Source of the DNA: UBA7672 sp965279205
GTDB lineage: Bacteria; Pseudomonadota; Alphaproteobacteria; Caulobacterales; Hyphomonadaceae
Reading direction: 5' to 3'
Length of the DNA: 64,000 bases
NCBI GenBank assembly: GCA_965279205.1
Contig: OZ257144.1
Coordinates: 1,674,001-1,738,000, forward strand
The position numbers and the translations under genes were made by a program. Each line of letters opens with the position of its first letter. Position 1 is the first letter of the stretch. Shown here piece after piece: positions 1-8,215 of this stretch. The notes under the pieces are model-generated. The model was not told the DNA's origin. It saw nothing but the letters and a program-made list of their open reading frames with translations, and did no database searches.

Positions 1-603
1 AGATTCCGAAACGAGGCAGCCGCGCTCGGCCAGCCGCTCATAGAGTTGCTGGTGTTCGGGCGGGTAGACCTGATCGATGCCGCCTGCGATCGCCGCGACG
101 GTTCCGGTGTCGAGCGACGCTGCGTGCGCCTCACCGTCGACGCCACGCGCCAGTCCGGAGATGATGACTAGCCCGGCCTGACCAAGTTCTCGCGCCAGAT
201 CCCGCGCCATGCGTCGGCCGACAGCGGAGGCGTCACGCGCGCCGACCAGAGCAACCGATGGCTTGTTCAGGAGACGCTTGTCGCCGCGCATGGCGATTAC
301 GGGCGGCGGTGCATCGATGGCGGCGAGGCAGGCGGAATAGTCCGGCTCGCAGGCTGCGAGGTGATCCGCGCCAAAGCGTTTGGCGGTATCGATCTCGCGG
401 TCCATATCCGCTTTTGGGGGAATGCTAATTTCGGTCTTGCCGCTAGCTTTGCGTATCAGTGCAGGCAAGTCGTCCAGAATTGCTGCGGCCGAACCATCAT
501 AGCGTTCGAGAAGATGGAAGAAGGTGATCGGACCGATGCCGCGTGTCCGCGAGAGCCTCAACCAGTCTGCACGCTCTCCCCCCGTAAGCGCGCGTCGTTT
601 CAT
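1..603 (-). CDS. dprA: DNA processing protein DprA (Smf), 5' part only
   Basis: DprA binds single-stranded DNA taken up during transformation and loads RecA on it. Reading the minus strand from the ATG at 603 gives an open frame of 201 codons to the window edge. It holds an N-terminal helical region followed by the Rossmann-like fold: GDKRLLNKPSVALVGARDAS, then SGLARGVDGEAH, then AAIAGGIDQVYPPEH, all hallmark DprA blocks. The ATG overlaps the plsY stop in an ATGA arrangement, so the two are probably translationally coupled. The C-terminal part lies outside the window; topA commonly follows in related genomes but cannot be seen here. Confidence 0.93.
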   Translation of the reverse strand, partial: MKRRALTGGERADWLRLSRTRGIGPITFFHLLERYDGSAAAILDDLPALIRKASGKTEISIPPKADMDREIDTAKRFGADHLAACEPDYSACLAAIDAPPPVIAMRGDKRLLNKPSVALVGARDASAVGRRMARDLARELGQAGLVIISGLARGVDGEAHAASLDTGTVAAIAGGIDQVYPPEHQQLYERLAERGCLVSES

Positions 604-1313
604 GGCAGCGCCGCCGGTGGGTCTTCCGGCGCGGCCGGGTCGTCGCCTTTTTTCTTCTGGCCGATCTTCGGTTCAGTGCCCGCAAGGATGCGACTGATGT
701 TGGCGCGATGGCGCCAGAAGATCAGGACAGCGAGCGCACCCGTTATGATCCAGCCATCGCCGAGCGGGTTCAGCCAGTAGGCCAGCAGCGGCGTCGCCAG
801 AGTCGCGCTGAGCCCCGCGACGGACGACATGCGGAACAAGAAAGCGATCGCGAGCCAGATAGCGCCAAAGCCAACGCCGACTGGCAGCATCGCAGCGACC
901 AGCAGGCCGATATAGGTGGCGACGCCCTTGCCGCCCTTGAAGCCAAGCCAGACTGGATAGCAGTGGCCAATAAAGGCAGCCGCGCCCGCAAGCAGTCCCA
1001 TTGTGTGAAGCGTACCTGACGAGACGACGAGGCCGCTGCCGTCAGCGTACCAGCTCATGCCCCAAACTGCGATCCAGTAGGCGAGCCCGGCCTTGCCGGC
1101 ATCGAGCAGCAGGGTTGCCAGCGCGAGATCCTTGCGGCCGGTGCGCAGCACGTTAGTTGCCCCGATACTGCGGGAGCCGATCTCGCGAATGTCGCCGAGG
1201 CCGGCCAGTTTCGTGATCACAAGGCCAAACGGAATCGATCCAAGCAGATAGCCGAGCACAACAGGTGGCCCGAAAAGCGCGAGCGCACTGAAAAAACTGC
1301 TGAATTCACCCAT
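600..1313 (-). CDS. plsY: Glycerol-3-phosphate acyltransferase PlsY
   Basis: PlsY transfers an acyl group from acyl-phosphate to glycerol-3-phosphate at the inner membrane, the first step of phospholipid synthesis. The 237-residue protein is hydrophobic and carries all three family motifs: GSIPFG at 25-30 with GSRSIGATNVLR at 46-57, GHCYPVWLGFKGGKG at 116-130, and HRANISRILAGTEPKI at 202-217. The C-terminus ends in a short charged, proline-rich tail (about 218-237) beyond the usual family length. It lies between pyrC' and dprA on the same strand, 105 bases after pyrC' and overlapping dprA by 4 bases. Confidence 0.96.
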   Translation of the reverse strand: MGEFSSFFSALALFGPPVVLGYLLGSIPFGLVITKLAGLGDIREIGSRSIGATNVLRTGRKDLALATLLLDAGKAGLAYWIAVWGMSWYADGSGLVVSSGTLHTMGLLAGAAAFIGHCYPVWLGFKGGKGVATYIGLLVAAMLPVGVGFGAIWLAIAFLFRMSSVAGLSATLATPLLAYWLNPLGDGWIITGALAVLIFWRHRANISRILAGTEPKIGQKKKGDDPAAPEDPPAALP

Positions 1314-1418
1314 GGTCGCGGCCCCCGCCGACTGCGCACGGCGTTCGCCCCCGTTTATGATTTTCGGAGCGCGCTGCCAATCGATTCTTCCGGTCGACGC
1401 CCGCCGGCTGGAACTGAA

Positions 1419-2705
1419 CTAGCTCCGCTCGAACACTGTCGCGCCGTTCACCCAGGTGCGGAGCACCTTGCCTTCGAGCTTGCGGCTGTCGAAGGGCGAG
1501 TTTTTCGAACGCGAGAGCAGGTCGTCGCGATCGCACATCCAGGGCGCGACAGGATCGAACAGCACGAGATCGGCCGGAGCGCCCTTGGCAAGGCGGCCCT
1601 GCGGCAGCCCGAGCAAGTCGGCAGGGCCCGATGTCACGGGCTTCAATGCGGCAAGCAGCGGAATCTCTTCGCGCACGGCGAGGCTGAGCAACACCGGTAG
1701 AAGCGTCTCAAGGCCAACGGCGCCGAATGCTGCATCGGCGATCGGCAGGCGCTTGTCTTCTGGGGGCTGGGGATCGTGGGCGGACACAACAGCGTCGATC
1801 ACGCCGCGCTTCAGGCCATCGATCATCGCCATGCGGTCCGCTTCGGAGCGGAAGGGCGGCTGGACCTTGCAGTAGGTCAGGTAGTCACCGACATCGAGCT
1901 CGTTGAAGAAGAGCGAGTAGGCCGCAACCGAGCAGCTTACCTTCACGCCGGCCTTGCGGGCGCGTTCAACGGCCTTCAGCGAGCGGTCGGTCGAGATGCA
2001 GTCCACAAGCAGGCGCACACCAGTCGTTTCGGCCAGCATCAGGTCCCGCTCAAGTGCGATCCACTCCGCTTCGGGCGGCGTGCCGCGCACACCCAGCCGC
2101 GCAGCGAACGCGCCGGCATTCATGACAGTGTTCTTCGACAGCGAAGGCGTGTCCGGTCGCGACGAGACGAGGGCGTCGAAGCTGGCGGCGTAGGTCATCG
2201 CGCGCCGCAGAACGCCGGCGTCTTCCACTGGCTTGTCGCCATTGGTGAAGAAGACGGCGCCGGCTTCCTTGATCAGGCCGATCTCTGACATCTTCTGGCC
2301 GTCGAGGCCAAGCGTCAGGCCGCCCGTGGGGTGGACTTTTACCTTCGCGACGCCGTCTGCGCGACGCTTGATGAAATCGACGAGCGCGACCGTGTCGATC
2401 ACTGGATCGGTATCGGGCATCACGACGAACGTTGTAACGCCTCCAGCGGCGGCGGCGTCGCTCGCGGTCTCCAGTGTTTCCTTGTTCTCGGCGCCGGGTT
2501 CGCCGGTGCGGACGCGAAGATCGATCAATCCTGGCGCGAGCGCCTTGCCTTTGGCGTCGATGCGCAGATCGGCAGGCGAGGCCTTGGTGATGCCGGGCCC
2601 GATGTCGGCGATGAGGCCGTTCTCGATCAGGATGCCGCCCTTCTCATCGAGTCCTGAAGCTGGGTCGAGCAGGCGCGCGTTGTAGATGGTTGTGCGGCCG
2701 GTCAT
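1419..2705 (-). CDS. pyrC: Dihydroorotase-like protein without metal ligands (pseudo-dihydroorotase, PyrC')
   Basis: This 428-residue protein has the amidohydrolase fold of class I dihydroorotase: an N-terminal beta sandwich, APGLIDL at 57-63, MPDTDPVID at 96-104, and a C-terminal KGAPADLVLFDP block. The zinc-binding residues are gone. The HxH after PGLIDL is R64-V-R66, the His before the IST block is Cys236, the paired His is Tyr-Ser at 263-264, and the usual DHAPH is replaced by AHDPQ at 309-313. In Pseudomonas such inactive PyrC' subunits hold aspartate transcarbamoylase in its active dodecamer. The 4-base ATGA overlap with pyrB fits that structural role here; this is inference. A catalytic pyrC is expected elsewhere in the genome. 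Confidence 0.9.
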   Translation of the reverse strand: MTGRTTIYNARLLDPASGLDEKGGILIENGLIADIGPGITKASPADLRIDAKGKALAPGLIDLRVRTGEPGAENKETLETASDAAAAGGVTTFVVMPDTDPVIDTVALVDFIKRRADGVAKVKVHPTGGLTLGLDGQKMSEIGLIKEAGAVFFTNGDKPVEDAGVLRRAMTYAASFDALVSSRPDTPSLSKNTVMNAGAFAARLGVRGTPPEAEWIALERDLMLAETTGVRLLVDCISTDRSLKAVERARKAGVKVSCSVAAYSLFFNELDVGDYLTYCKVQPPFRSEADRMAMIDGLKRGVIDAVVSAHDPQPPEDKRLPIADAAFGAVGLETLLPVLLSLAVREEIPLLAALKPVTSGPADLLGLPQGRLAKGAPADLVLFDPVAPWMCDRDDLLSRSKNSPFDSRKLEGKVLRTWVNGATVFERS

Positions 2706-3658
2706 CGGTTCTTCACTCCGAGGTCAGGCGCATTGCGGGCGAGTGTTTCGAGAACGGCCATGCGAACGGCCACACCCATCTCAACCTGTTCGGTAATCAG
2801 CGAGCGCGTCTTGTGATCGGCGATGCTGCTTTCGATCTCGACGCCGCGGTTCATCGGGCCGGGGTGCATGACGAAGGCGGTGGGCTTGGCGTGGGAGAGC
2901 TTCTCTTCGTCGAGGCCCCAGAAATGGAAATACTCGCGGGCAGAAGGTAGGTAGGCGCCATCCATCCGTTCCTGCTGCAGGCGCAGCATCATCACGATGT
3001 CGCAGCCTTTCAGGCCTTCGCGCATGTCGGTGTAGATTTTTGCGCCCCACTCGGCAGCGCCGGGTGGCGTCAGCGTGCGTGGAGCGATCAGCCGGACTTC
3101 GGCGCCAAGCACGTTGAGGCAGGCGACATTCGAGCGGGCGACGCGTGAGTGCAGGATATCGCCGCAGATCGCGATCTTGAGACCGCCAATGTCGCCGACG
3201 CGGCGGCGGATGGTGAGAGCATCCAGCAGCGCCTGCGTGGGATGTTCATGCGTGCCGTCGCCGGCGTTGATAACCGCGCAGTCAACTTTCCGGGAGAGCA
3301 GCTTCACAGCGCCCGACGACGGATGCCGGATCACCAGAAGATCGGGGCGCATGGCGTTGAGCGTCATCGCCGTGTCGATCAGGGTCTCGCCCTTCTTCAC
3401 GGAGGAGGTGGCGATCGGCATGGTGACCACGTCGGCGCCGAGGCGGCGGCCGGCGATTTCGAAAGAGCCCTGCGTGCGGGTGGAGTTCTCGAAGAACAGG
3501 TTGACCAGCGTCTGGCCGGAAAGCGTTCCGGCGTGTTTTACGCGCTGCCGGTTGAGGTCGACGTATTTGTCGCCCAGCTCCAGCAATGTCTCGATATCGA
3601 GCCGGTTCAGGCCCTCGATCCCCAGAAGATGTCGATGGGGAAAGGCGTAGTCCGCCAT
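2702..3658 (-). CDS. pyrB: Aspartate carbamoyltransferase catalytic chain
   Basis: PyrB condenses carbamoyl phosphate with L-aspartate, the committed step of pyrimidine synthesis. The protein shows the carbamoyl-phosphate loop FFENSTRTQGSFE (STRT at 59-62), RHPSSGAV, the HEHPTQALLDA block and HPGPMNRGVE near the C-terminus. I chose the ATG at 3658 (MADYAFPHRH, 318 residues); an upstream in-frame start at 3667 would add only three residues. It is followed directly by the pseudo-dihydroorotase gene with a 4-base overlap, and lies 62 bases downstream of ruvX on the same strand. No pyrI regulatory chain is present. Confidence 0.96.
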   Translation of the reverse strand: MADYAFPHRHLLGIEGLNRLDIETLLELGDKYVDLNRQRVKHAGTLSGQTLVNLFFENSTRTQGSFEIAGRRLGADVVTMPIATSSVKKGETLIDTAMTLNAMRPDLLVIRHPSSGAVKLLSRKVDCAVINAGDGTHEHPTQALLDALTIRRRVGDIGGLKIAICGDILHSRVARSNVACLNVLGAEVRLIAPRTLTPPGAAEWGAKIYTDMREGLKGCDIVMMLRLQQERMDGAYLPSAREYFHFWGLDEEKLSHAKPTAFVMHPGPMNRGVEIESSIADHKTRSLITEQVEMGVAVRMAVLETLARNAPDLGVKNR

Positions 3659-3720
3659 GCAGGTCACCCGCGATTTGGGGGGTCATAGCGAGGGAGTCGC
3701 TGGGGAGCAAGCCGAACCAG

Positions 3721-4179
3721 TCAGCGGCCTTGGTTAAGCCTGTCGATTGCGCCCTGAAGGATCCAGGCGGCGGCGAGCTTGTCGATCAGCTCGTCGCGGC
3801 GGGCGCGGCTGGCGTCGGCTTCCAGCAGGGCGCGTTCGGCCCCGGCTGTGGATAGCCGCTCGTCCCAGAGGGCGACCGGAACGTCCCGACGTTCGACGAT
3901 GCTGCGGCCGAGGGCGCGGGCGGACTGGGAACGAGGGCCTTCGGTTCCGTCCATATTGATGGGGAGGCCGAGGACGAGGCCGGTGCATTTGCGTTCGTCG
4001 TAGAGCTGGAACAGACGGTCCAGTGAGGGCGCCAGCTTCTTGCCCCGAACGATGGTCTCGATAGGGCTCGCGATCATGCGCAGGGGGTCGCAGGCGGCGA
4101 CGCCGATGGTCTTCGATCCGGGGTCGAGGCCCAGAAGTGCGCCTTTTGGCGGCAGTTGGTCGAGCGAAACCAGAGGCAT
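3721..4179 (-). CDS. ruvX: RuvX/YqgF family nuclease (Holliday junction resolvase-like; pre-16S rRNA processing)
   Basis: The 152-residue protein has an RNase H-like fold typical of YqgF. LGLDPGSKTIGVA at 16-28 carries the first acidic residue, GLVLGLPINMDGTEGPRS is the central signature and LWDERLSTAGAE carries the last acidic pair. Family members trim the 5' end of 16S rRNA and have been proposed as alternative Holliday junction resolvases. It is the first gene of the minus-strand run ruvX-pyrB-pyrC'-plsY-dprA and is divergent from gatC, with about 80 bases between the two starts. Confidence 0.93.
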   Translation of the reverse strand: MPLVSLDQLPPKGALLGLDPGSKTIGVAACDPLRMIASPIETIVRGKKLAPSLDRLFQLYDERKCTGLVLGLPINMDGTEGPRSQSARALGRSIVERRDVPVALWDERLSTAGAERALLEADASRARRDELIDKLAAAWILQGAIDRLNQGR

Positions 4180-4258
4180 GGCGGGGGTTTAGCCGGTTGG
4201 CGCTTGATGCGGAAGGCGAGGGCGTCTAGGGCAGAGCAATTCTTCAACTGAGGCCGTC

Positions 4259-4546
4259 ATGAGCGTCGACAAGAACACGGTTCGCAAGGTTGCGCGGCTC
4301 GCGCGGATTGCGGTTCCCGAGGAGCGGCTGGAGCCGCTGGCCGGGGAGCTGAACACCATCCTGGCGTGGATCGAGCAGCTCAACGAAGTGAATGTCGATG
4401 GCGTCGAAGCCATGACCACGCCGGTGGCGATGACGCTGCCGATGCGTGAGGACGTGGTAAGCGACGGCAATATCCGCGACCAGGTGCTCGCCAATGCGCC
4501 GAGGACCGAGGACGGGTTCTTCGTTGTGCCCAAGGTGGTGGAGTAG
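4259..4546 (+). CDS. gatC: Asp-tRNA(Asn)/Glu-tRNA(Gln) amidotransferase subunit C
   Basis: GatC is the small subunit that wraps GatA and GatB in the complex that converts mischarged Glu-tRNA(Gln) or Asp-tRNA(Asn). The 95 residues fit the family in length and sequence: VRKVARLARIAVPEERL near the N-terminus, LNTILAWIEQLNEVNVDGVE in the centre and NAPRTEDGFFVVPKVVE at the end. gatA lies 1.1 kb downstream on the same strand with two unrelated small genes in between. gatB is not in the window. Confidence 0.95.
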   Translation: MSVDKNTVRKVARLARIAVPEERLEPLAGELNTILAWIEQLNEVNVDGVEAMTTPVAMTLPMREDVVSDGNIRDQVLANAPRTEDGFFVVPKVVE

Positions 4547-4551
4547 AAGCC

Positions 4552-5151
4552 GTGACTGCAACGAACTTGTCCGCAGGCGACGATCCGCGCTGGACCGCGT
4601 TCAACACGAAGGGCTTCGCGTGCTCGTGCGGCGAGCGGCATGTCGGGCTGTTTCCGATCAACCTCCATGTGCCGATCGGCTGGACCGGCGCCACAGAATA
4701 CGAACCTGAAGAAGCGTTCCGGATGGATCGCGATTTCATGTCGTCGACCTTGTGTGTCTGGCAGGGCAAGAATTTCGCGGTGCGGACGCGCCTGTTCCTG
4801 ACGATGCAGGGTGCGGACCCTGCGGCCTTCCTGTTTACAGTATGGGCGAAGCTCGACCGGCCGGAATTCGAGAGCTACATTGCGGCGTTGCGGAACAACA
4901 GACTGAGGGCTGGAGAGCCCATGCCGGCGCGTCTGATGAATCGCCTCGGCGGGTTTCCTGACACGTTCAACCTGATGGGCACTGCGTTCCAGCAGACCGA
5001 TGGCGGACTGCCTGTGTTGCTGATCCATGGCATCCAGGCGGGTCACCTGTCGGAACCCGATCTGATCCGGCAGCAGCACGAGGGCATCGGGGTCGACCGT
5101 ATGCTCGAGCTTTTCGCCGCGTACGGCCACGACATGAGCAAGGGCCAATGA
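4552..5151 (+). CDS. DUF2199 domain protein
   Basis: This 199-residue protein starts at a GTG six bases after the gatC stop. It matches the DUF2199 pattern: an N-terminal CSCGERHVG knuckle near residues 24-32 with Cys and His residues that could bind a metal, then a conserved core with the PxxFNLMGTAF region and HGIQAGHLS toward the end. Its function is unknown. It sits between gatC and gatA and its stop overlaps the start of the following GNAT gene by 4 bases, so it is almost certainly co-transcribed with the amidotransferase genes. Nothing in the sequence links it mechanistically to tRNA amidation. Confidence 0.8.
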   Translation: MTATNLSAGDDPRWTAFNTKGFACSCGERHVGLFPINLHVPIGWTGATEYEPEEAFRMDRDFMSSTLCVWQGKNFAVRTRLFLTMQGADPAAFLFTVWAKLDRPEFESYIAALRNNRLRAGEPMPARLMNRLGGFPDTFNLMGTAFQQTDGGLPVLLIHGIQAGHLSEPDLIRQQHEGIGVDRMLELFAAYGHDMSKGQ

Positions 5152-5645
5152 GTGCGGCGCTGCGCCAGTCCGGCATGATCACGCTTGCGGCTGAAGATCC
5201 GCGGTCGGCGGATAGCGTCGCGCTGTTCGATGAGATGTCGGTGTTCGTGCTGAAGACCTACCCGGAAGACGAAGAGAACGGGATAGTCCCGACGACGACG
5301 GAAGAGCTGGCGCGCGATGGCGTGTTGCTGATTGCCCGCGTCGATGGCGAAGCAGCGGGCTCCGGTGCGCTGATGAAGCATGAGCCGGTTGATGGGCTGC
5401 GCGCCATGGAAGTGAAGCGCATGCTGGTGCGGTCTGCGTTTCGGGGCCGTGGCATTGCGGAGAAGCTGTTGCAGCAGATCGAGACAATCGCCAGCGAACG
5501 CGCCACGCAGAAACTGGTCCTGATGTGCGGGCCGCGGCAACCTGAGGCGCTGCGTCTCTACGAGAAATGCGGGTACGTCCCGCGCAGCGCCTACGGAAAA
5601 CACGCCGATCACCCGCTCAGCATCTTTCTCGAGAAACGCCTCTAG
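5148..5645 (+). CDS. GNAT family N-acetyltransferase
   Basis: A 165-residue acyl-CoA-dependent acetyltransferase. The acetyl-CoA pyrophosphate loop is visible as VKRMLVRSAFRGRGIAEKLL around residues 86-105 (RGRGIA fits Q/RxxGxG/A), and the C-terminal CGPRQPEALRLYEKCGYV block is typical of the fold. The substrate cannot be told from sequence. It overlaps the upstream DUF2199 gene by 4 bases, and the gatA ATG follows its stop codon with no spacer, so three genes are tightly coupled. Confidence 0.88.
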   Translation: MSAALRQSGMITLAAEDPRSADSVALFDEMSVFVLKTYPEDEENGIVPTTTEELARDGVLLIARVDGEAAGSGALMKHEPVDGLRAMEVKRMLVRSAFRGRGIAEKLLQQIETIASERATQKLVLMCGPRQPEALRLYEKCGYVPRSAYGKHADHPLSIFLEKRL

Positions 5646-7124
5646 ATGACCAACCTGACGCAACTCACTCTTTCCGATGCCGTTGATGGCCTGAAGGCGA
5701 AGACGTTTTCGTCGAAGGAGATCACACAGGCTTTCCTGACCGAGATCGACAAGGCTAACCCGCATCTCAATGCTTTCGTCGTCGTGACCGCCGACAAGGC
5801 GCTGAAGATGGCGGACGCCGCCGACAAGAACCTCGCCAAGGGCAAGGGCGGTCGGCTCGAAGGCGCGCCGCTGGGCATCAAGGACCTGTTCTGCACGGCG
5901 GGCGTTCGCACCACCGCGTGCTCGAATATCCTGGGCGAGTTCACGCCGACCTATGAAAGCACCGTCACGCAGAACCTGTGGAACCAGGGCGCCGTGATGC
6001 TCGGCAAACTCAACATGGACGAGTTCGCCATGGGCTCGTCGAACGAAACGTCGCGCTTCGGACCGCCATCCTCGCCGTGGCGGCGCAAGGGATCGAACGC
6101 CAGCCTGACCGCAGGCGGATCGTCGGGTGGTTCGGCGACGGCTGTGTCGGCTGATCTCTGTCTCGCCGCGACGGCATCGGACACGGGCGGATCGATCCGC
6201 CAGCCGGCCGCGTTCACCGGGACAGTTGGCATCAAGCCGACCTATGGCCGCGCGAGCCGGTACGGGATGGTGGCGTTTGCCTCGTCTCTGGATCAGGCGG
6301 GGCCGCTGGCCAAGTCCGTGAAGGACGCGGCGCTGATGCTGGAAATCATGTGCTCGCCCGATCCGAAGGATTCGACCTCGCTGCATTTGCCAGTGCCGAA
6401 GTGGACGGCATCGGTCGGCAAGTCGATCAAGGGCATGCGTATCGGCGTCCCCAAGGAGTATCGCGTCGACGGCATGCCGGACGAGATCGAGAAGCTCTGG
6501 CAGCAGGGCATCGCCTGGATGAAGGCGGCGGGCGCGACGATTGTCGACGTCTCCCTGCCTCACACCAAATACGCTTTGCCCGCCTACTATATCGTGGCGC
6601 CGGCCGAGGCGTCCTCGAACCTCGCGCGCTATGACGGCATCCGTTATGGCGCACGGCAGTCGGGCGACGGCTCGCTGACATCGACCTACGAGACGACGCG
6701 GGCAAAAGGTTTCGGCGCCGAGGTTCAGCGCAGGTTGATGATCGGTACCTATGTTCTGTCGGCCGGGTATTACGACGCATATTACCTCCGGGCGCAGAAG
6801 GTGCGTACGAAGATCCTGCAGGACTTCGAGCAGGCGTTCGAGAAGTGCGATGCGCTGCTGACACCGGCAACGCCAAGCGCGGCTTTCGCGTATGGCGAAA
6901 AGGGCGATGATCCGGTGGCAATGTATCTCAACGACATCTTCACGGTGACGGCAAACCTAGCTGGTCTTCCGGCGATTGCGGTTCCAGCCGGTGTCGACGG
7001 ACAGGGCCTGCCGCTTGGCCTGCAAGTGATCGGCAAGGCGCTCGACGAAGAGGCCTGCTTCAAGGTCGGCGGCGCCATCGAGAAGGCCGCCGGATTCAAG
7101 GCGCGGCCGGAGCGCTGGTGGTAG
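5646..7124 (+). CDS. gatA: Asp-tRNA(Asn)/Glu-tRNA(Gln) amidotransferase subunit A
   Basis: GatA is the glutaminase subunit that releases ammonia for amidation of mischarged tRNA. The 492-residue protein has the amidase-signature Ser-cisSer-Lys triad: the Lys in GAPLGIKDLFCTAGV, the cis-Ser in LTAGGSSGGSATAV and the nucleophile Ser in SDTGGSIRQPAAFTGTVG. YGRASRYGMVAFASSLDQAG is diagnostic for GatA over other amidases. Its ATG follows the stop of the GNAT gene directly. Length matches the family. Confidence 0.97.
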   Translation: MTNLTQLTLSDAVDGLKAKTFSSKEITQAFLTEIDKANPHLNAFVVVTADKALKMADAADKNLAKGKGGRLEGAPLGIKDLFCTAGVRTTACSNILGEFTPTYESTVTQNLWNQGAVMLGKLNMDEFAMGSSNETSRFGPPSSPWRRKGSNASLTAGGSSGGSATAVSADLCLAATASDTGGSIRQPAAFTGTVGIKPTYGRASRYGMVAFASSLDQAGPLAKSVKDAALMLEIMCSPDPKDSTSLHLPVPKWTASVGKSIKGMRIGVPKEYRVDGMPDEIEKLWQQGIAWMKAAGATIVDVSLPHTKYALPAYYIVAPAEASSNLARYDGIRYGARQSGDGSLTSTYETTRAKGFGAEVQRRLMIGTYVLSAGYYDAYYLRAQKVRTKILQDFEQAFEKCDALLTPATPSAAFAYGEKGDDPVAMYLNDIFTVTANLAGLPAIAVPAGVDGQGLPLGLQVIGKALDEEACFKVGGAIEKAAGFKARPERWW

Positions 7125-7352
7125 GTGAAGCTCAGCTCTGACAAGCGGAAGATGATGGCGCTTACCGGGTTCATTCCGGCGATTGCGATCTCCGCCGGGT
7201 TGTTGTCGCTGGAGCCGGAGAGCGCGCTGCGGGCGCAGTATTGGCCGTGGCTGCCGCTTGTCGCGCTGGTCGCAGGCGTACTGTTCAGTACGGTGTTCTG
7301 GCTGGTCATCGTGCCGCGCCGAGATCTCAGGGACGGCGATAAGCCGGGCTGA
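7125..7352 (+). CDS. Small two-span membrane protein, unknown
   Basis: A 75-residue protein beginning with GTG immediately after the gatA stop codon. It has a short basic N-terminus, a first hydrophobic stretch at about 11-27, a second at about 42-64 (WLPLVALVAGVLFSTVFWLV) and a basic/acidic tail. I do not recognise a family. The zero-base spacing to gatA argues for translational coupling and supports it being real, but there is no independent evidence of function. Confidence 0.6.
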   Translation: MKLSSDKRKMMALTGFIPAIAISAGLLSLEPESALRAQYWPWLPLVALVAGVLFSTVFWLVIVPRRDLRDGDKPG

Positions 7353-7410
7353 ACGGGTCGTATAGCCATCACAGGTTGACCAGCGCCGGATTGGCGCCTT
7401 TGGGTGGTGC

Positions 7411-8211
7411 ATGATCTCCTTTGCCGACTCCATCCTGTTGCTGCCTGCCGGAGAGAATCTCTGGGACGGGAAGACTGATCCTGCGTATCGCGGGTTCGGT
7501 AGTCAGTTCGGCGGGTGGACCGGCGCGGCGCTGCTGAAGGCAGCGATGCTGGAGCCGGGCGCGAATGGCGGGCCGCTGTCGCTGAGCGTGCTGTTCATCG
7601 ACGCGGTTGGCGAGGGGCCGTTCCAGGTCTCGACGCGGCTGCTGCGCTCAGGTGCGCGTCTGCAGTTCTGGCGCTCTGAACTGGTGCAGCGTGATCTGGT
7701 CTGCGCTCACGCACAGGCAACGTTCGGGGTGAGGCGAGAGACGACGCGATTCACCGATGCGGTCATGCCGCTGGCGCCGCCGCCGGATGCCGAGGGATTG
7801 TTTCAATGGGCGCCGCCGTCGGGCTTCGGGGCACAGTATCAGTCGCGCTGGGTCATGCCGCCACCGCGTTCTCCCAAAGCTGATCCAGCCCTTCCGGCGA
7901 GTTCGCTGGTGTGGGTGCGGGACAGCAATGCGCGGCCAGTCGACGTGCTGCAGCTGGCGGCGCTGGCCGATCACGCGCCGCCGCGGGTGATGTGGAAGCG
8001 CGAATCGATCAGCGGATCATCGACCATCTCGATGACCACGCACTTCCACGCGACGCCGGAGGAACTGGAAGAAGTGAACGGCGGGTGGATCTTGAGTGAG
8101 GTCCACTGCCGGCGCTGCGAGGGCGGATACTTCGACCACGAGCTGAAGCTGTGGAGCCGGTCGGGCAAGCTGCTGGCGACGTCCGAGCAGGTGGCCGCGT
8201 TCCGGGACTGA
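7411..8211 (+). CDS. Acyl-CoA thioesterase family protein (double hotdog)
   Basis: The 266-residue protein resembles TesB-type two-hotdog thioesterases. The N-terminal half has GFGSQFGGWTGAALLKAAML and a PLSLSVLFIDAVGEGPF strand, like the 'fG..aA.al.A' and 'hS.h..Fl.p' patterns of the family. The C-terminal half has SLVWVRDSNARPVDVLQLAA, the second-hotdog Asp region, and ends in SEVHCRRCEGGYFDHELKLW with the rim of the active site. Such enzymes hydrolyse acyl-CoA. It stands as a short transcription unit convergent with the phosphatase-like gene at 8216. Confidence 0.75.
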   Translation: MISFADSILLLPAGENLWDGKTDPAYRGFGSQFGGWTGAALLKAAMLEPGANGGPLSLSVLFIDAVGEGPFQVSTRLLRSGARLQFWRSELVQRDLVCAHAQATFGVRRETTRFTDAVMPLAPPPDAEGLFQWAPPSGFGAQYQSRWVMPPPRSPKADPALPASSLVWVRDSNARPVDVLQLAALADHAPPRVMWKRESISGSSTISMTTHFHATPEELEEVNGGWILSEVHCRRCEGGYFDHELKLWSRSGKLLATSEQVAAFRD

Positions 8212-8215
8212 CGCT

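Noticed and set aside
5043..6563. 506-codon minus-strand open frame over the GNAT gene and gatA
   Set aside because: gatA is unambiguous on the plus strand; the shadow has no recognisable domain.
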